Assembly (NCBI RefSeq): GCF_002086155.1
Contig: NZ_MVHE01000004.1
Coordinates: 124,001 to 188,000, forward strand
Source: Mycobacterium angelicum
GTDB lineage: Bacteria; Actinomycetota; Actinomycetes; Mycobacteriales; Mycobacteriaceae
Direction of reading: 5' to 3'
DNA: 64,000 nt
The notes under the pieces are model-generated. The model searched no databases, was not told where the DNA came from, and saw only the letters and a program-made list of their open reading frames with translations. The position numbers were made by a program, and so were the translations under genes. This document shows, one piece after another, positions 9,257-16,503 of this stretch; position 1 is the stretch's first letter; every line of letters starts with the position of its first letter.

Positions 9257-10908
9257 TCGAGCCGGGTCATCATGCCGGCGTCCTGGTGATACGTGTTGTG
9301 GCAGTGCATAACCCACGTGCCGGGGTTGTCAGCCAACAGGACGACCTGGACCTTCTGCTTGGGTAGCACGATGACGGTGTCCTTGCGGGGGCCGAGTGTC
9401 CCGTCGGACTTGATCACCTGATAGGTGTGGCCGTGCAAATGAATTGGGTGCCACATCATCGTGGTGTTGTCGAACGTCAGGGTGGGACGCTGGCCCTCTC
9501 GTATGTGTAATGGTTTGGTGCTGCTGTAGGGCTCGCCGTTGATAGTCCAGTCGTACTTCGCCATGGTTCCGCCCAGTACGACCGGCAGGTCGAGGTTGGG
9601 TTCGGGCCGGCCCAGATTGACAGATGTTGCGGCGATGAAGGTTTCGACGGTACCCACCCGTTTGTTGAGTTCATTCGGGCGGAACTGCGGATCGGGCGCG
9701 CTGCCGGATCCGGTCGAAAGCAGCGCCCGGGCAACGGCGTTCTTGCCCTCGGCGGCCGCCACCAATGGAAAGACGCCGTCGCCGGCGGTCACGACGACGT
9801 CATAGCGCTCGGCCATGCCGATCAGTAGTGCGTCGACAGGGGTAGGGATGACCGGGTAACCGTCGGTGTGGGTGACCGTCATCGTGTGCCCGGCCAGCGC
9901 GACTCGAAACGCCGTGTCGGACCCGCTGTTGATGAAGCGGATGCGGATGCGCTGCCCGGGCTTGGCGTTAAATGTGGTGGGGGCGGCCGGAATCCGGCCG
10001 TTGACCAGATAGTACGGATACGCGATGTCGCCGGCGTCACCGCCGAGTAGGTCACTGGTGCCGACACCGCCCGGCATCCCGGGCATCCCCGGCATGCCTG
10101 TCGTTGAGGTCGGCGAGGCCGAAGTCGAAGTCGAAGTCGAAGTCGAGGTCGCTGAGGTTGAAGTCGAGGTAGGCGAGGCCGAGGTTGAAGTCGAGGTTGG
10201 GGTCGAGGTCGAGGTGGAAGTCGTGCTCGTCGGCGGCATGCTTTCGGTGGTCGGCTTGTTCGGCGAGGTCAGCTCGTCGTACCACTGCTGCGGACTCTTG
10301 CCGACTCCATCGGTCCAATCGTCAAGGATGACAATCCATTCGGCGTCGTAATGGCCCTGCTCCGTCGGATCGTCGACGATCACCGGGAGATAGAGTCCCA
10401 TGTCGGCATCCAGCCCGGTGTGCGGATGAGCCCAGTACGTGCCCGCGTCCGGCACGGAGAATCGGTAGGTGAAGTCTTGACCGGCCCCGATGTTGGGAGT
10501 TGCCGGCTCGGCGCCGTCCATGTCGTTGCGCAACGCAATGCCGTGCCAATGCACCGACGTTGGATGGTCGAGCCGATTGCTCACCGACACGACCAGCTCA
10601 TCGCCGACGGTCGCGCGGATCAGGGGTCCCGGGATCGCGTCGCCGTAGGCCAGCGTGTGGACGATCGGCCCACCCAGATCGACCACTGCCTGCTGCGGGG
10701 TCAAATGGGCGGTCACCGTGCGGCCACTGTGCGGCCGGGCCTCTTCGGCGGCGTCGATCGCAGCGGCCATTCGTGCGGCCGGTGACGGGGTCTTGTTTCG
10801 ACTGCACGCCGCCAGCGCGAAGCCGCCGGCGATACCTGCGCCGATAAAGCCGCGCCTGCTGAGCTGTACTCCGCCGAAGGGGTTACCACTCGTTGGCAGT
10901 ACCGGCAT
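9244..10908 (-). CDS. mmcO: Multicopper oxidase MmcO (Rv0846c-like), lipoprotein
   Basis: A 554-residue secreted copper oxidase. The N terminus has a Tat motif (SRRGFIG, about 17-23) and a lipobox LAAC with Cys35. Copper ligands are visible as HWHG (120-123), HPH (161-163), HPIHLHGH and a C-terminal HCHNTYHQDAGMM. In M. tuberculosis MmcO oxidises Cu(I) and gives copper resistance. Residues about 217-282 form a Ser/Thr/Pro tract followed by GMPGMPGMPG, encoded by a six-base-period repeat; this accounts for roughly 50 residues beyond the usual length as recalled. GAGGAG precedes the ATG. Divergent lpqS supports the assignment. Its 3' end overlaps the convergent hydrolase. Confidence 0.92.
   Translation of the reverse strand: MPVLPTSGNPFGGVQLSRRGFIGAGIAGGFALAACSRNKTPSPAARMAAAIDAAEEARPHSGRTVTAHLTPQQAVVDLGGPIVHTLAYGDAIPGPLIRATVGDELVVSVSNRLDHPTSVHWHGIALRNDMDGAEPATPNIGAGQDFTYRFSVPDAGTYWAHPHTGLDADMGLYLPVIVDDPTEQGHYDAEWIVILDDWTDGVGKSPQQWYDELTSPNKPTTESMPPTSTTSTSTSTPTSTSTSASPTSTSTSATSTSTSTSTSASPTSTTGMPGMPGMPGGVGTSDLLGGDAGDIAYPYYLVNGRIPAAPTTFNAKPGQRIRIRFINSGSDTAFRVALAGHTMTVTHTDGYPVIPTPVDALLIGMAERYDVVVTAGDGVFPLVAAAEGKNAVARALLSTGSGSAPDPQFRPNELNKRVGTVETFIAATSVNLGRPEPNLDLPVVLGGTMAKYDWTINGEPYSSTKPLHIREGQRPTLTFDNTTMMWHPIHLHGHTYQVIKSDGTLGPRKDTVIVLPKQKVQVVLLADNPGTWVMHCHNTYHQDAGMMTRLDYTL
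10103..10225. repeat. Six-base-period tandem repeat inside mmcO
   Basis: On the plus strand, units such as GAAGTC and GAGGTC repeat imperfectly with a six-base period. Read on the minus strand in the mmcO frame they encode alternating Ser/Thr with occasional Pro and Ala. Being in multiples of three, length changes by slippage would keep the gene in frame, so the linker may vary between strains. Confidence 0.8.
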
Positions 10909-10992
10909 TAACCGCTCCTCGTTGTAAGTTGATTCGGCCCTGCGCTTTGTACCCTGCTAGGACATCGGGCATCGCGCAAGCGCAAGTCCACC

Positions 10993-11020
10993 TTTACAGG
11001 GTACCCCTCGGGGGTATACA
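10993..11020 (+). promoter_or_regulatory. lpqS promoter with embedded RicR-type copper operator
   Basis: TTTACA (10993-10998) and TATACA (11015-11020) are separated by 16 bases and fit sigma-70-type -35 and -10 elements. The spacer and the -10 edge carry the palindrome TACCCC-TCG-GGGGTA (11002-11016), like the RicR box known upstream of lpqS in M. tuberculosis. A repressor here would block RNA polymerase directly, with release by Cu(I). The predicted transcript start is within a few bases of the ATG at 11030, so the mRNA is probably leaderless. A weaker dyad (TACCCT-GCT-AGGACA) at 10950-10964 is closer to mmcO. Confidence 0.75.
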
Positions 11021-11029
11021 GTGGCCGCC

Positions 11030-11425
11030 ATGGCAAGCCGCCGGGTCTGGACACGAGCCGCGATCGTCGCGGTCGCGCTGGCCTGGGTGGTCGCCGTGAT
11101 AGCCGCGCAGTGCTGGCTTCCGCAGATCCATCGACACGCGACGCACTCCGCTCACCCCCTGGTGACATCGGTGGGCAAGGAGTTCGCGGTCAACACCAAC
11201 CATGCGCACCTGACGGACAACCCATCTTGCCCCAAGCAGTTTGCGACCGTGGTATTGCCGCGCCCGGCAGCCGAAACCAAGGCGGCCGCCGCCGTCGTGA
11301 CTGCTACGGCTATCGCTGTGTTCGCCTTCCTGATCGCGCCGGCCGGGCGAGGCCCGCCCGCGGTGCTGTCGTCCATTCTTACCGGCCGAGACTTGTTGAC
11401 TCTGTTCTGCCTGGCACGTCGCTGA
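11030..11425 (+). CDS. lpqS: LpqS, copper-regulated membrane/envelope protein
   Basis: A 131-residue protein matching the LpqS family: an N-terminal hydrophobic segment, CWLPQIHRH and a His-rich stretch, and the conserved end [15 protein letters not shown] second hydrophobic segment lies near the middle. LpqS belongs to the copper-induced RicR regulon in M. tuberculosis; its biochemical role is unknown. The Cys that would be lipidated is preceded by AAQ, which breaks the standard lipobox, so lipoprotein status is doubtful. ATG 11030 is chosen over GTG 11021 because it sits at the predicted transcript start. cysK2 and the MFS gene follow on the same strand. Confidence 0.85.
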   Translation: MASRRVWTRAAIVAVALAWVVAVIAAQCWLPQIHRHATHSAHPLVTSVGKEFAVNTNHAHLTDNPSCPKQFATVVLPRPAAETKAAAAVVTATAIAVFAFLIAPAGRGPPAVLSSILTGRDLLTLFCLARR

Positions 11426-11531
11426 CCGGTCAGCGCCAAGCCCTGGTGGCCATTCACCACCGCTGGTGACCGCTGACCGACATCAACCTGCCGCGCATTC
11501 CCGCGCGCCCCGATGCAGAAGCGACGACAAC

Positions 11532-12701
11532 ATGAACAACCCACGCATCCTCATCCCCAACCGTTCCCACGTCACCTCGGTGCGGCCGCGTCCGGCCCGT
11601 GACCGGATCCGCGTCATCCCCGAGGGCTATCACCTCACCCCCGGACGCAATCGGCAACCGGGCACTATGGTCGGCAACACCCCGGTGCTCTGGGTCTCCG
11701 GCGAGTCAGGCCCGGTCGGCACCGCCGACAGTGGATTCTGGGCCAAGCTCGAAGGATTCAACCCCGGCGGGATGAAAGACCGTCCCGCGCTGCACATGGT
11801 GGACCGGGCCCGCGCCCGCGGCGACCTGCTCCCCGGCAGCGCCATCATCGAATCGACCAGCGGCACTTTGGGATTGGGCCTCGCGCTGGCCGGCAACGTG
11901 TACGGGCATCCGGTCACCCTGGTCACCGATCCGGGCCTGGAACCGATCATCGCGCGCATGCTGACCGCCTACGGCGCCCGTGTCGACATGGTCACCGAAC
12001 CGCACCCGGTCGGCGGCTGGCAACAGGCCCGCAAGGACCGGGTGGCTGCGCTGATGGCTGCCGACCCCACCGCCTGGAACCCCAACCAATACGCCAATCC
12101 GGACAACGTCGACGCCTACCGGGGCCTGGCGCTGGAACTGGTAGAGCAGCTCGGGCGCATCGACGTCTTGGTGTGCTCGGTGGGCACCGGCGGTCATTCG
12201 GCCGGCGTGGCACGGGTGCTGCGGGAGTTCAACCCGCGCCTGCGGCTGATCGGCGTGGACACCATCGGGTCGACCATCTTCGGCCAACCCGCGACAAGCA
12301 GGCTGATGCGCGGCCTGGGCTCGAGCATCTATCCCGACAACGTGGACTACGGCGCGTTCAACGAGGTGCACTGGGTCGCACCTGCCGAGGCCGTCTGGGC
12401 GGCCCGGAACATGGCGGCCACCCACTACGCCAGCGGCGGATGGAGCGTCGGAGCCGTCGCTCTGGTTGCCGGATGGGCCGCCCGGACCTCCACGTCCGAC
12501 ACGACCATCGCCGCGATCTTCCCCGACGGCCCGCAGCGCTACTTCGACACCATCTACAACGACGACTACTGCAATGACCACGAATTGCTCGCCGGACCGC
12601 CGCCCGGCGAACCCGACGAGATCGCCTCTCCCTCAGCCGCGGTGGTTACCCGGTGGACTCGGACGACCACGGTGGTCAACCCGGCCAAGGCGGTGGCGTG
12701 A
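11532..12701 (+). CDS. cysK2: CysK2, S-sulfocysteine synthase / cysteine synthase family
   Basis: A 389-residue PLP enzyme of the cysteine synthase fold. The PLP lysine is Lys82 in NPGGMKDRP, followed by [13 protein letters not shown] (substrate and phosphate loop) and the glycine-rich [10 protein letters not shown]. In M. tuberculosis CysK2 (Rv0848) uses O-phosphoserine and thiosulfate to make S-sulfocysteine. The long N terminus and acidic C-terminal tail match CysK2 rather than CysK1 or CysM. It follows lpqS by 106 bases and its stop overlaps the start of the MFS gene, so copper-dependent co-expression is likely. An in-frame GTG at 11466 is the alternative start. Confidence 0.9.
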   Translation: MNNPRILIPNRSHVTSVRPRPARDRIRVIPEGYHLTPGRNRQPGTMVGNTPVLWVSGESGPVGTADSGFWAKLEGFNPGGMKDRPALHMVDRARARGDLLPGSAIIESTSGTLGLGLALAGNVYGHPVTLVTDPGLEPIIARMLTAYGARVDMVTEPHPVGGWQQARKDRVAALMAADPTAWNPNQYANPDNVDAYRGLALELVEQLGRIDVLVCSVGTGGHSAGVARVLREFNPRLRLIGVDTIGSTIFGQPATSRLMRGLGSSIYPDNVDYGAFNEVHWVAPAEAVWAARNMAATHYASGGWSVGAVALVAGWAARTSTSDTTIAAIFPDGPQRYFDTIYNDDYCNDHELLAGPPPGEPDEIASPSAAVVTRWTRTTTVVNPAKAVA

Positions 12702-13969
12702 TGGGCGTGGTTGCCGAGTTCCGCAGCTTCAACCGGGCCAGCCAGGTGCTGATGATCAACCAGTTCGGCATCAACATCGGCTTCTACATGCTGATGCCCT
12801 ATCTGGCCGACTATTTGGCCGGCCCACTGGGCTTGGCTGCGTGGGCGGTGGGTCTGGTGCTGGGCGTACGCAATTTCGCCCAGCAGGGCATGTTCTTCGC
12901 CGGAGGCACCCTGGCCGATCGGTTCGGCTACAAGCCGTTGATCGTGGCGGGCTGCCTGATCCGCACCGGCGGATTTGCCCTGCTGGCCGTCGCACACTCC
13001 TTGCCCAGTCTGCTGATTGCCTCGGCGGCAACGGGTTTCGCGGGCGCCCTGTTCAACCCGGCCGTGCGCGCTTACGTTGCGGCCGACGCCGGGGAGCGCA
13101 AGGTCGAGGCGTTCGCGATGTTCAACATCTTCTACCAGTCCGGCATCCTGCTCGGGCCGCTGGTGGGACTGGCGTTGTTGGCGTTCGATTTTCGGATGAC
13201 CGTGCTGGGCGCGGCGGCGGTGTTCGCGGTGCTGACGGTCGCGCAGCTGGTGGCGCTGCCGCAGCACACGGCCGAGTTGGGCAGCGAGAAGACCTCGATA
13301 CTTCAGGATTGGCGAACGGTGGTGCGTAACCGGCCGTTCCTGTGGTTCGCGGCCGTCATGACCGGCGCATATGTGTTGTCGTTCCAGATATATCTCGCGC
13401 TGCCCATGCAGGCGTCCGTGTTGGTTCCAGGTCACCAATCCCTATTGGTGGCAGCGATGTTCGCGATATCGGGGTTGGTCGCCATCGCCGGGCAGCTGCG
13501 CCTCACCCGGTGGTTGGCCGCGCGGTTGGGAACCGGGCGAAGCCTGGCTGCCGGGGCGATGATCCTGGCGGCCGCCTTCGTGCCACTGTTGATAGTCCCG
13601 GACGGCCAGCGGTTCGGCACGTGGGCCGGGGTGGTGGCGTTGTTGCTGTCGGCGAGCTTGCTCGCCATCGCCTCTGCGGCGTTGTTCCCCTTCGAAATGC
13701 GCACGGTGGTCGCACTCGCCGGTGACCGGCTGGTGGGGACGCATTACGGGTTCTACAGCACCATCGTCGGGGTGGGAATCCTGGTCGGCAACCTCGCGGT
13801 GGGATCGCTGATGTCGGCGGCACACCGCCTGAACGCCGACGAACTCGTCTGGGGCGGTCTGGTGCTGGTGGGCTTGGCCACCGTTGCCGGGTTGCATCGG
13901 TTGGTCAACGGCTCGGTAACGATTTCGGCCGACTCTCGCCGCAATAGCCCGGCAGCCTGCACCGCATAG
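12701..13969 (+). CDS. MFS transporter (Rv0849-like)
   Basis: A 422-residue major facilitator with about 12 hydrophobic segments. The motif-A-like loop GGTLADRFGYKP lies between the second and third segments. It corresponds by order to Rv0849 beside cysK2 in M. tuberculosis, where an efflux role has been proposed. The ATG overlaps the cysK2 stop (TGATG), implying translational coupling and shared copper control. Substrate is unknown; export of a sulfur metabolite or a metal-complexing compound would fit the context but is speculation. Confidence 0.85.
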   Translation: MGVVAEFRSFNRASQVLMINQFGINIGFYMLMPYLADYLAGPLGLAAWAVGLVLGVRNFAQQGMFFAGGTLADRFGYKPLIVAGCLIRTGGFALLAVAHSLPSLLIASAATGFAGALFNPAVRAYVAADAGERKVEAFAMFNIFYQSGILLGPLVGLALLAFDFRMTVLGAAAVFAVLTVAQLVALPQHTAELGSEKTSILQDWRTVVRNRPFLWFAAVMTGAYVLSFQIYLALPMQASVLVPGHQSLLVAAMFAISGLVAIAGQLRLTRWLAARLGTGRSLAAGAMILAAAFVPLLIVPDGQRFGTWAGVVALLLSASLLAIASAALFPFEMRTVVALAGDRLVGTHYGFYSTIVGVGILVGNLAVGSLMSAAHRLNADELVWGGLVLVGLATVAGLHRLVNGSVTISADSRRNSPAACTA

Positions 13970-14024
13970 TTATGAAGAGCGCCAACGCGATTGAATTCGG
14001 GCAGCCACTCGGAGGTAAGACCAA

Positions 14025-14906
14025 ATGGATTTCGGGGAATTGCCACCGGAGGTCAATTCCGCCCGGATGTACTCGGGCGCCGGCTCGGAGCCCATGGTGG
14101 TCGCTGCCGCGGCTTGGGATAAGTTGGCCGATGATCTGTATGCCACTGCGGCTCTTTACAATTCGACGCTCACGGCGCTGACCGACGACGGGTGGCAGGG
14201 TCCGGCTTCCGACGCGATGGTCGCCGCGGTCGCTCCCTACCTCGGCTGGCTGACCGGGACCGCAGCCCAGGCGCAGGCCATCGCCGGGCAGGCCAGGGCC
14301 GCCGCGAGCGCGTTCGAGAATGCGTGCGTCGCCACCGTGCCGCCGCCGGTTATCGACGAAAACCGTGCTCGCCTGGCATCTTTGATCAAAGGCAATGTGA
14401 TCAGCCAAGATACGCCGGCCATCACCGCCCTCGAAGCCGACTACGGCGAGATGTGGGCGCAGGACGCGTCCGCGATGTATCGCTACGCGGGGGCCTCGGC
14501 ATCCGCGGCGACGCTGGACCCGTTGCGGCCGCCGATGTCATGCGCAAACATTCCCGGGCCGACGGGACTGGACGCAGACGCGGACACACCAGACGCCCTG
14601 GCCCAAGCGATGTCCGGCATTCCCCAGGCGCTGCGAAGTCTCGGCAACCCCGTGCAGTCGGCGTCGTCGAGCGCGGCGATGACGAGCCTGCTTCGATTGC
14701 GGCCCTTCGTCTCGGCGATAGGGCCGTTCGCGGCGGCGATAAGTTCCCCGGCGAGCATGACGCCGTCGGGGACCTCGGCCGCGATGGCCGGCTCGCCCAA
14801 GCCCACGGTGCAGGCGGCGTGGGGCGCCAGTGTGGTGGTCGGCCGGTTGGTGGTGCCGCCCAGTTGGGGTGGTGCCGCGTTCGGCTCGCTGAGATCGATT
14901 GCCTAG
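14025..14906 (+). CDS. PPE family protein, SVP-like subtype
   Basis: A 293-residue PPE protein. PPE occurs near the N terminus in MDFGELPPEVNS, and the WxG motif is GWQG near residue 57. The roughly 180-residue PPE domain is followed by an Ala/Ser/Pro-rich region. Near the end, GRLVVPPSW matches the SVP-subfamily pattern GxxSVPxxW with Val in place of Ser. PPE proteins are exported by type VII secretion systems, usually with a PE partner; no PE gene adjoins it. GGAGGT lies at 14011-14016. It ends nine bases before a convergent SDR gene. Confidence 0.92.
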   Translation: MDFGELPPEVNSARMYSGAGSEPMVVAAAAWDKLADDLYATAALYNSTLTALTDDGWQGPASDAMVAAVAPYLGWLTGTAAQAQAIAGQARAAASAFENACVATVPPPVIDENRARLASLIKGNVISQDTPAITALEADYGEMWAQDASAMYRYAGASASAATLDPLRPPMSCANIPGPTGLDADADTPDALAQAMSGIPQALRSLGNPVQSASSSAAMTSLLRLRPFVSAIGPFAAAISSPASMTPSGTSAAMAGSPKPTVQAAWGASVVVGRLVVPPSWGGAAFGSLRSIA

Positions 14907-14915
14907 TAACGATTC

Positions 14916-15638
14916 TCAGACGGCAGCGCCGCCACCGTCGACGTGCAGGGTCGACCCGGTGATGAAACTGGCGCGCGGCGAGCTGAGGAAAAGCACGGCC
15001 TCGGCGATCTCGGCGGCGTAGGCGGTGCGGCCCAGCGGGAGCGCCTTGCCGAGTTCTTCGTTGGTGTCGCCCCATTCGGCGGCGACGCCCGGCGTGCGAG
15101 TCGGGCCCGGCGCGACACTGTTCACCCGCACGCCACTCGACCCGAATTCGGCGGCCCAGGTGCGGGTCAGCGACTCCAAAGCGGCTTTGGAGGCGCTGTA
15201 CCCGGATGCACCTGGAATCCCCTTGAACGCGGCCATGGTGGTGATGTTGACGATGCTGCCGCGCCGCCGCCGAACCATCCCCGGGACCAGGCCGGCGACC
15301 AGAAAGTAAGCGCCGCGCACGTTGGTGTCGAACATCGCCTCGAAGACGCCCATGTCCTGGTCAATGGTCAGCGCTGCGGGAAAGCTGGCGGCGTTGTTGA
15401 CGATGATGTCGGCCTCACCGCACTGCTGCACAAGCGAATTCACCGATTCCGCATCGGCCATGTCGGCCTGGACGAACCGGGCCTTGCCGCCGATGGCATC
15501 GGCGGCTTCCTGGCCGCGGGCCTGGTTTCGGCCCGTGATGATGACCGTGGCTCCTTCGCTTGCCAGCAGACGCGCCGACTCCAGTCCGATGCCCGCCGTT
15601 GCGCCGGTGACCACCGCGGTGTGGTCGAGCAACTCCAT
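14916..15638 (-). CDS. SDR-family oxidoreductase
   Basis: A 240-residue classical short-chain dehydrogenase with cofactor motif TGATAGIG near residue 12, NNAAS in the beta-4 region, catalytic YSASK, and LHVDGGG at the end. TGRNQ after the second strand, with Arg, favours NADP(H). It lies nine bases downstream of another minus-strand SDR-fold gene, so the two are probably co-transcribed. Substrate is unknown. Confidence 0.85.
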   Translation of the reverse strand: MELLDHTAVVTGATAGIGLESARLLASEGATVIITGRNQARGQEAADAIGGKARFVQADMADAESVNSLVQQCGEADIIVNNAASFPAALTIDQDMGVFEAMFDTNVRGAYFLVAGLVPGMVRRRRGSIVNITTMAAFKGIPGASGYSASKAALESLTRTWAAEFGSSGVRVNSVAPGPTRTPGVAAEWGDTNEELGKALPLGRTAYAAEIAEAVLFLSSPRASFITGSTLHVDGGGAAV

Positions 15639-15647
15639 GGCGCATTC

Positions 15648-16415
15648 CTAACGCGCAGCGCCGGATAGGTGTGCGGCGGCCCAGTCGCCGAAGCGGGTCT
15701 CGAAGATCGTGACGTCTTCACCTTCGACGGGAACGATGCTGCGCTCGTCGAGCACGGCGCCGTAGTAACGGGCCGTCGGGTCGGTCACCACCTGGCGCGA
15801 GTCGCCCGTGGCGCTGAACCGGTTGCGGATGAAGTCGTCCATTCCGAGTTTTTCCGGGCCGGCGATATTGATCACGCCGTTGACCGGTCGTCCGATCGCC
15901 GCGCGGGTGACGCCGGTAGCCACGTCCGCGGCGGCAATGGGCTGGAATGCACCGTGCGGCGCACGAACCGTGTCGCCTTCGGTCAGCGAATCGGCGATGC
16001 CGTCGACGAACTCGAAGAACTGGGTCGCGCGCACGATCGAATACTGCGCCCCGGATTCGGCGATCAGCTTTTCCTGGGCGACCTTGGCCCGCATGTAGCC
16101 ACTTTCGGACGCGCGGTCGGCGCCGACGATCGAGAGCGCGACATGGTGTCGCACCCCGGCGGCCCGTTCGGCTTCCAGCAGGTTGCGCGTCGAGGTGGTG
16201 AAGAAGTTCAGCACGTCGTCGTCGGCCCAGGAGGGTGAGTTGGACACATCCACGACCGTGTCGACTCCGGCGACGGCGTCGGCAACACCTTCCCCGGTCA
16301 CGGTGTTGACCCCCGAGCTCGGCGACGCCGGGACGGCCTCGTGTCCCAGTTCTGTGAGCATGGCGACAACCTGCGATCCGATGAGCCCACTGCCGCCGAT
16401 GACTAATACCTTCAT
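15648..16415 (-). CDS. NAD(P)-binding protein, NmrA/atypical SDR type
   Basis: A 255-residue Rossmann protein starting MKVLVIGGSGLIGSQV, the shifted glycine motif of atypical SDRs. VDVSNSPSW, the SGYMRAK segment (a YxxxK-like site) and RATQFFEFVDG resemble the NmrA-like/SDR-a5 group of putative NAD(P)-sensing or quinone-reducing proteins. It is likely the first gene of a two-gene minus-strand unit. No direct link to a pathway can be read from the sequence. Confidence 0.8.
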   Translation of the reverse strand: MKVLVIGGSGLIGSQVVAMLTELGHEAVPASPSSGVNTVTGEGVADAVAGVDTVVDVSNSPSWADDDVLNFFTTSTRNLLEAERAAGVRHHVALSIVGADRASESGYMRAKVAQEKLIAESGAQYSIVRATQFFEFVDGIADSLTEGDTVRAPHGAFQPIAAADVATGVTRAAIGRPVNGVINIAGPEKLGMDDFIRNRFSATGDSRQVVTDPTARYYGAVLDERSIVPVEGEDVTIFETRFGDWAAAHLSGAAR

Positions 16416-16503
16416 GACCTAGCCTTCCCCAAGGTTGCGCGATGAACTGGCCTTTCCAGCATCGCCCACGGGGCCGGTCGTGCGAACCCTTGAAAGTCCG
16501 TAG

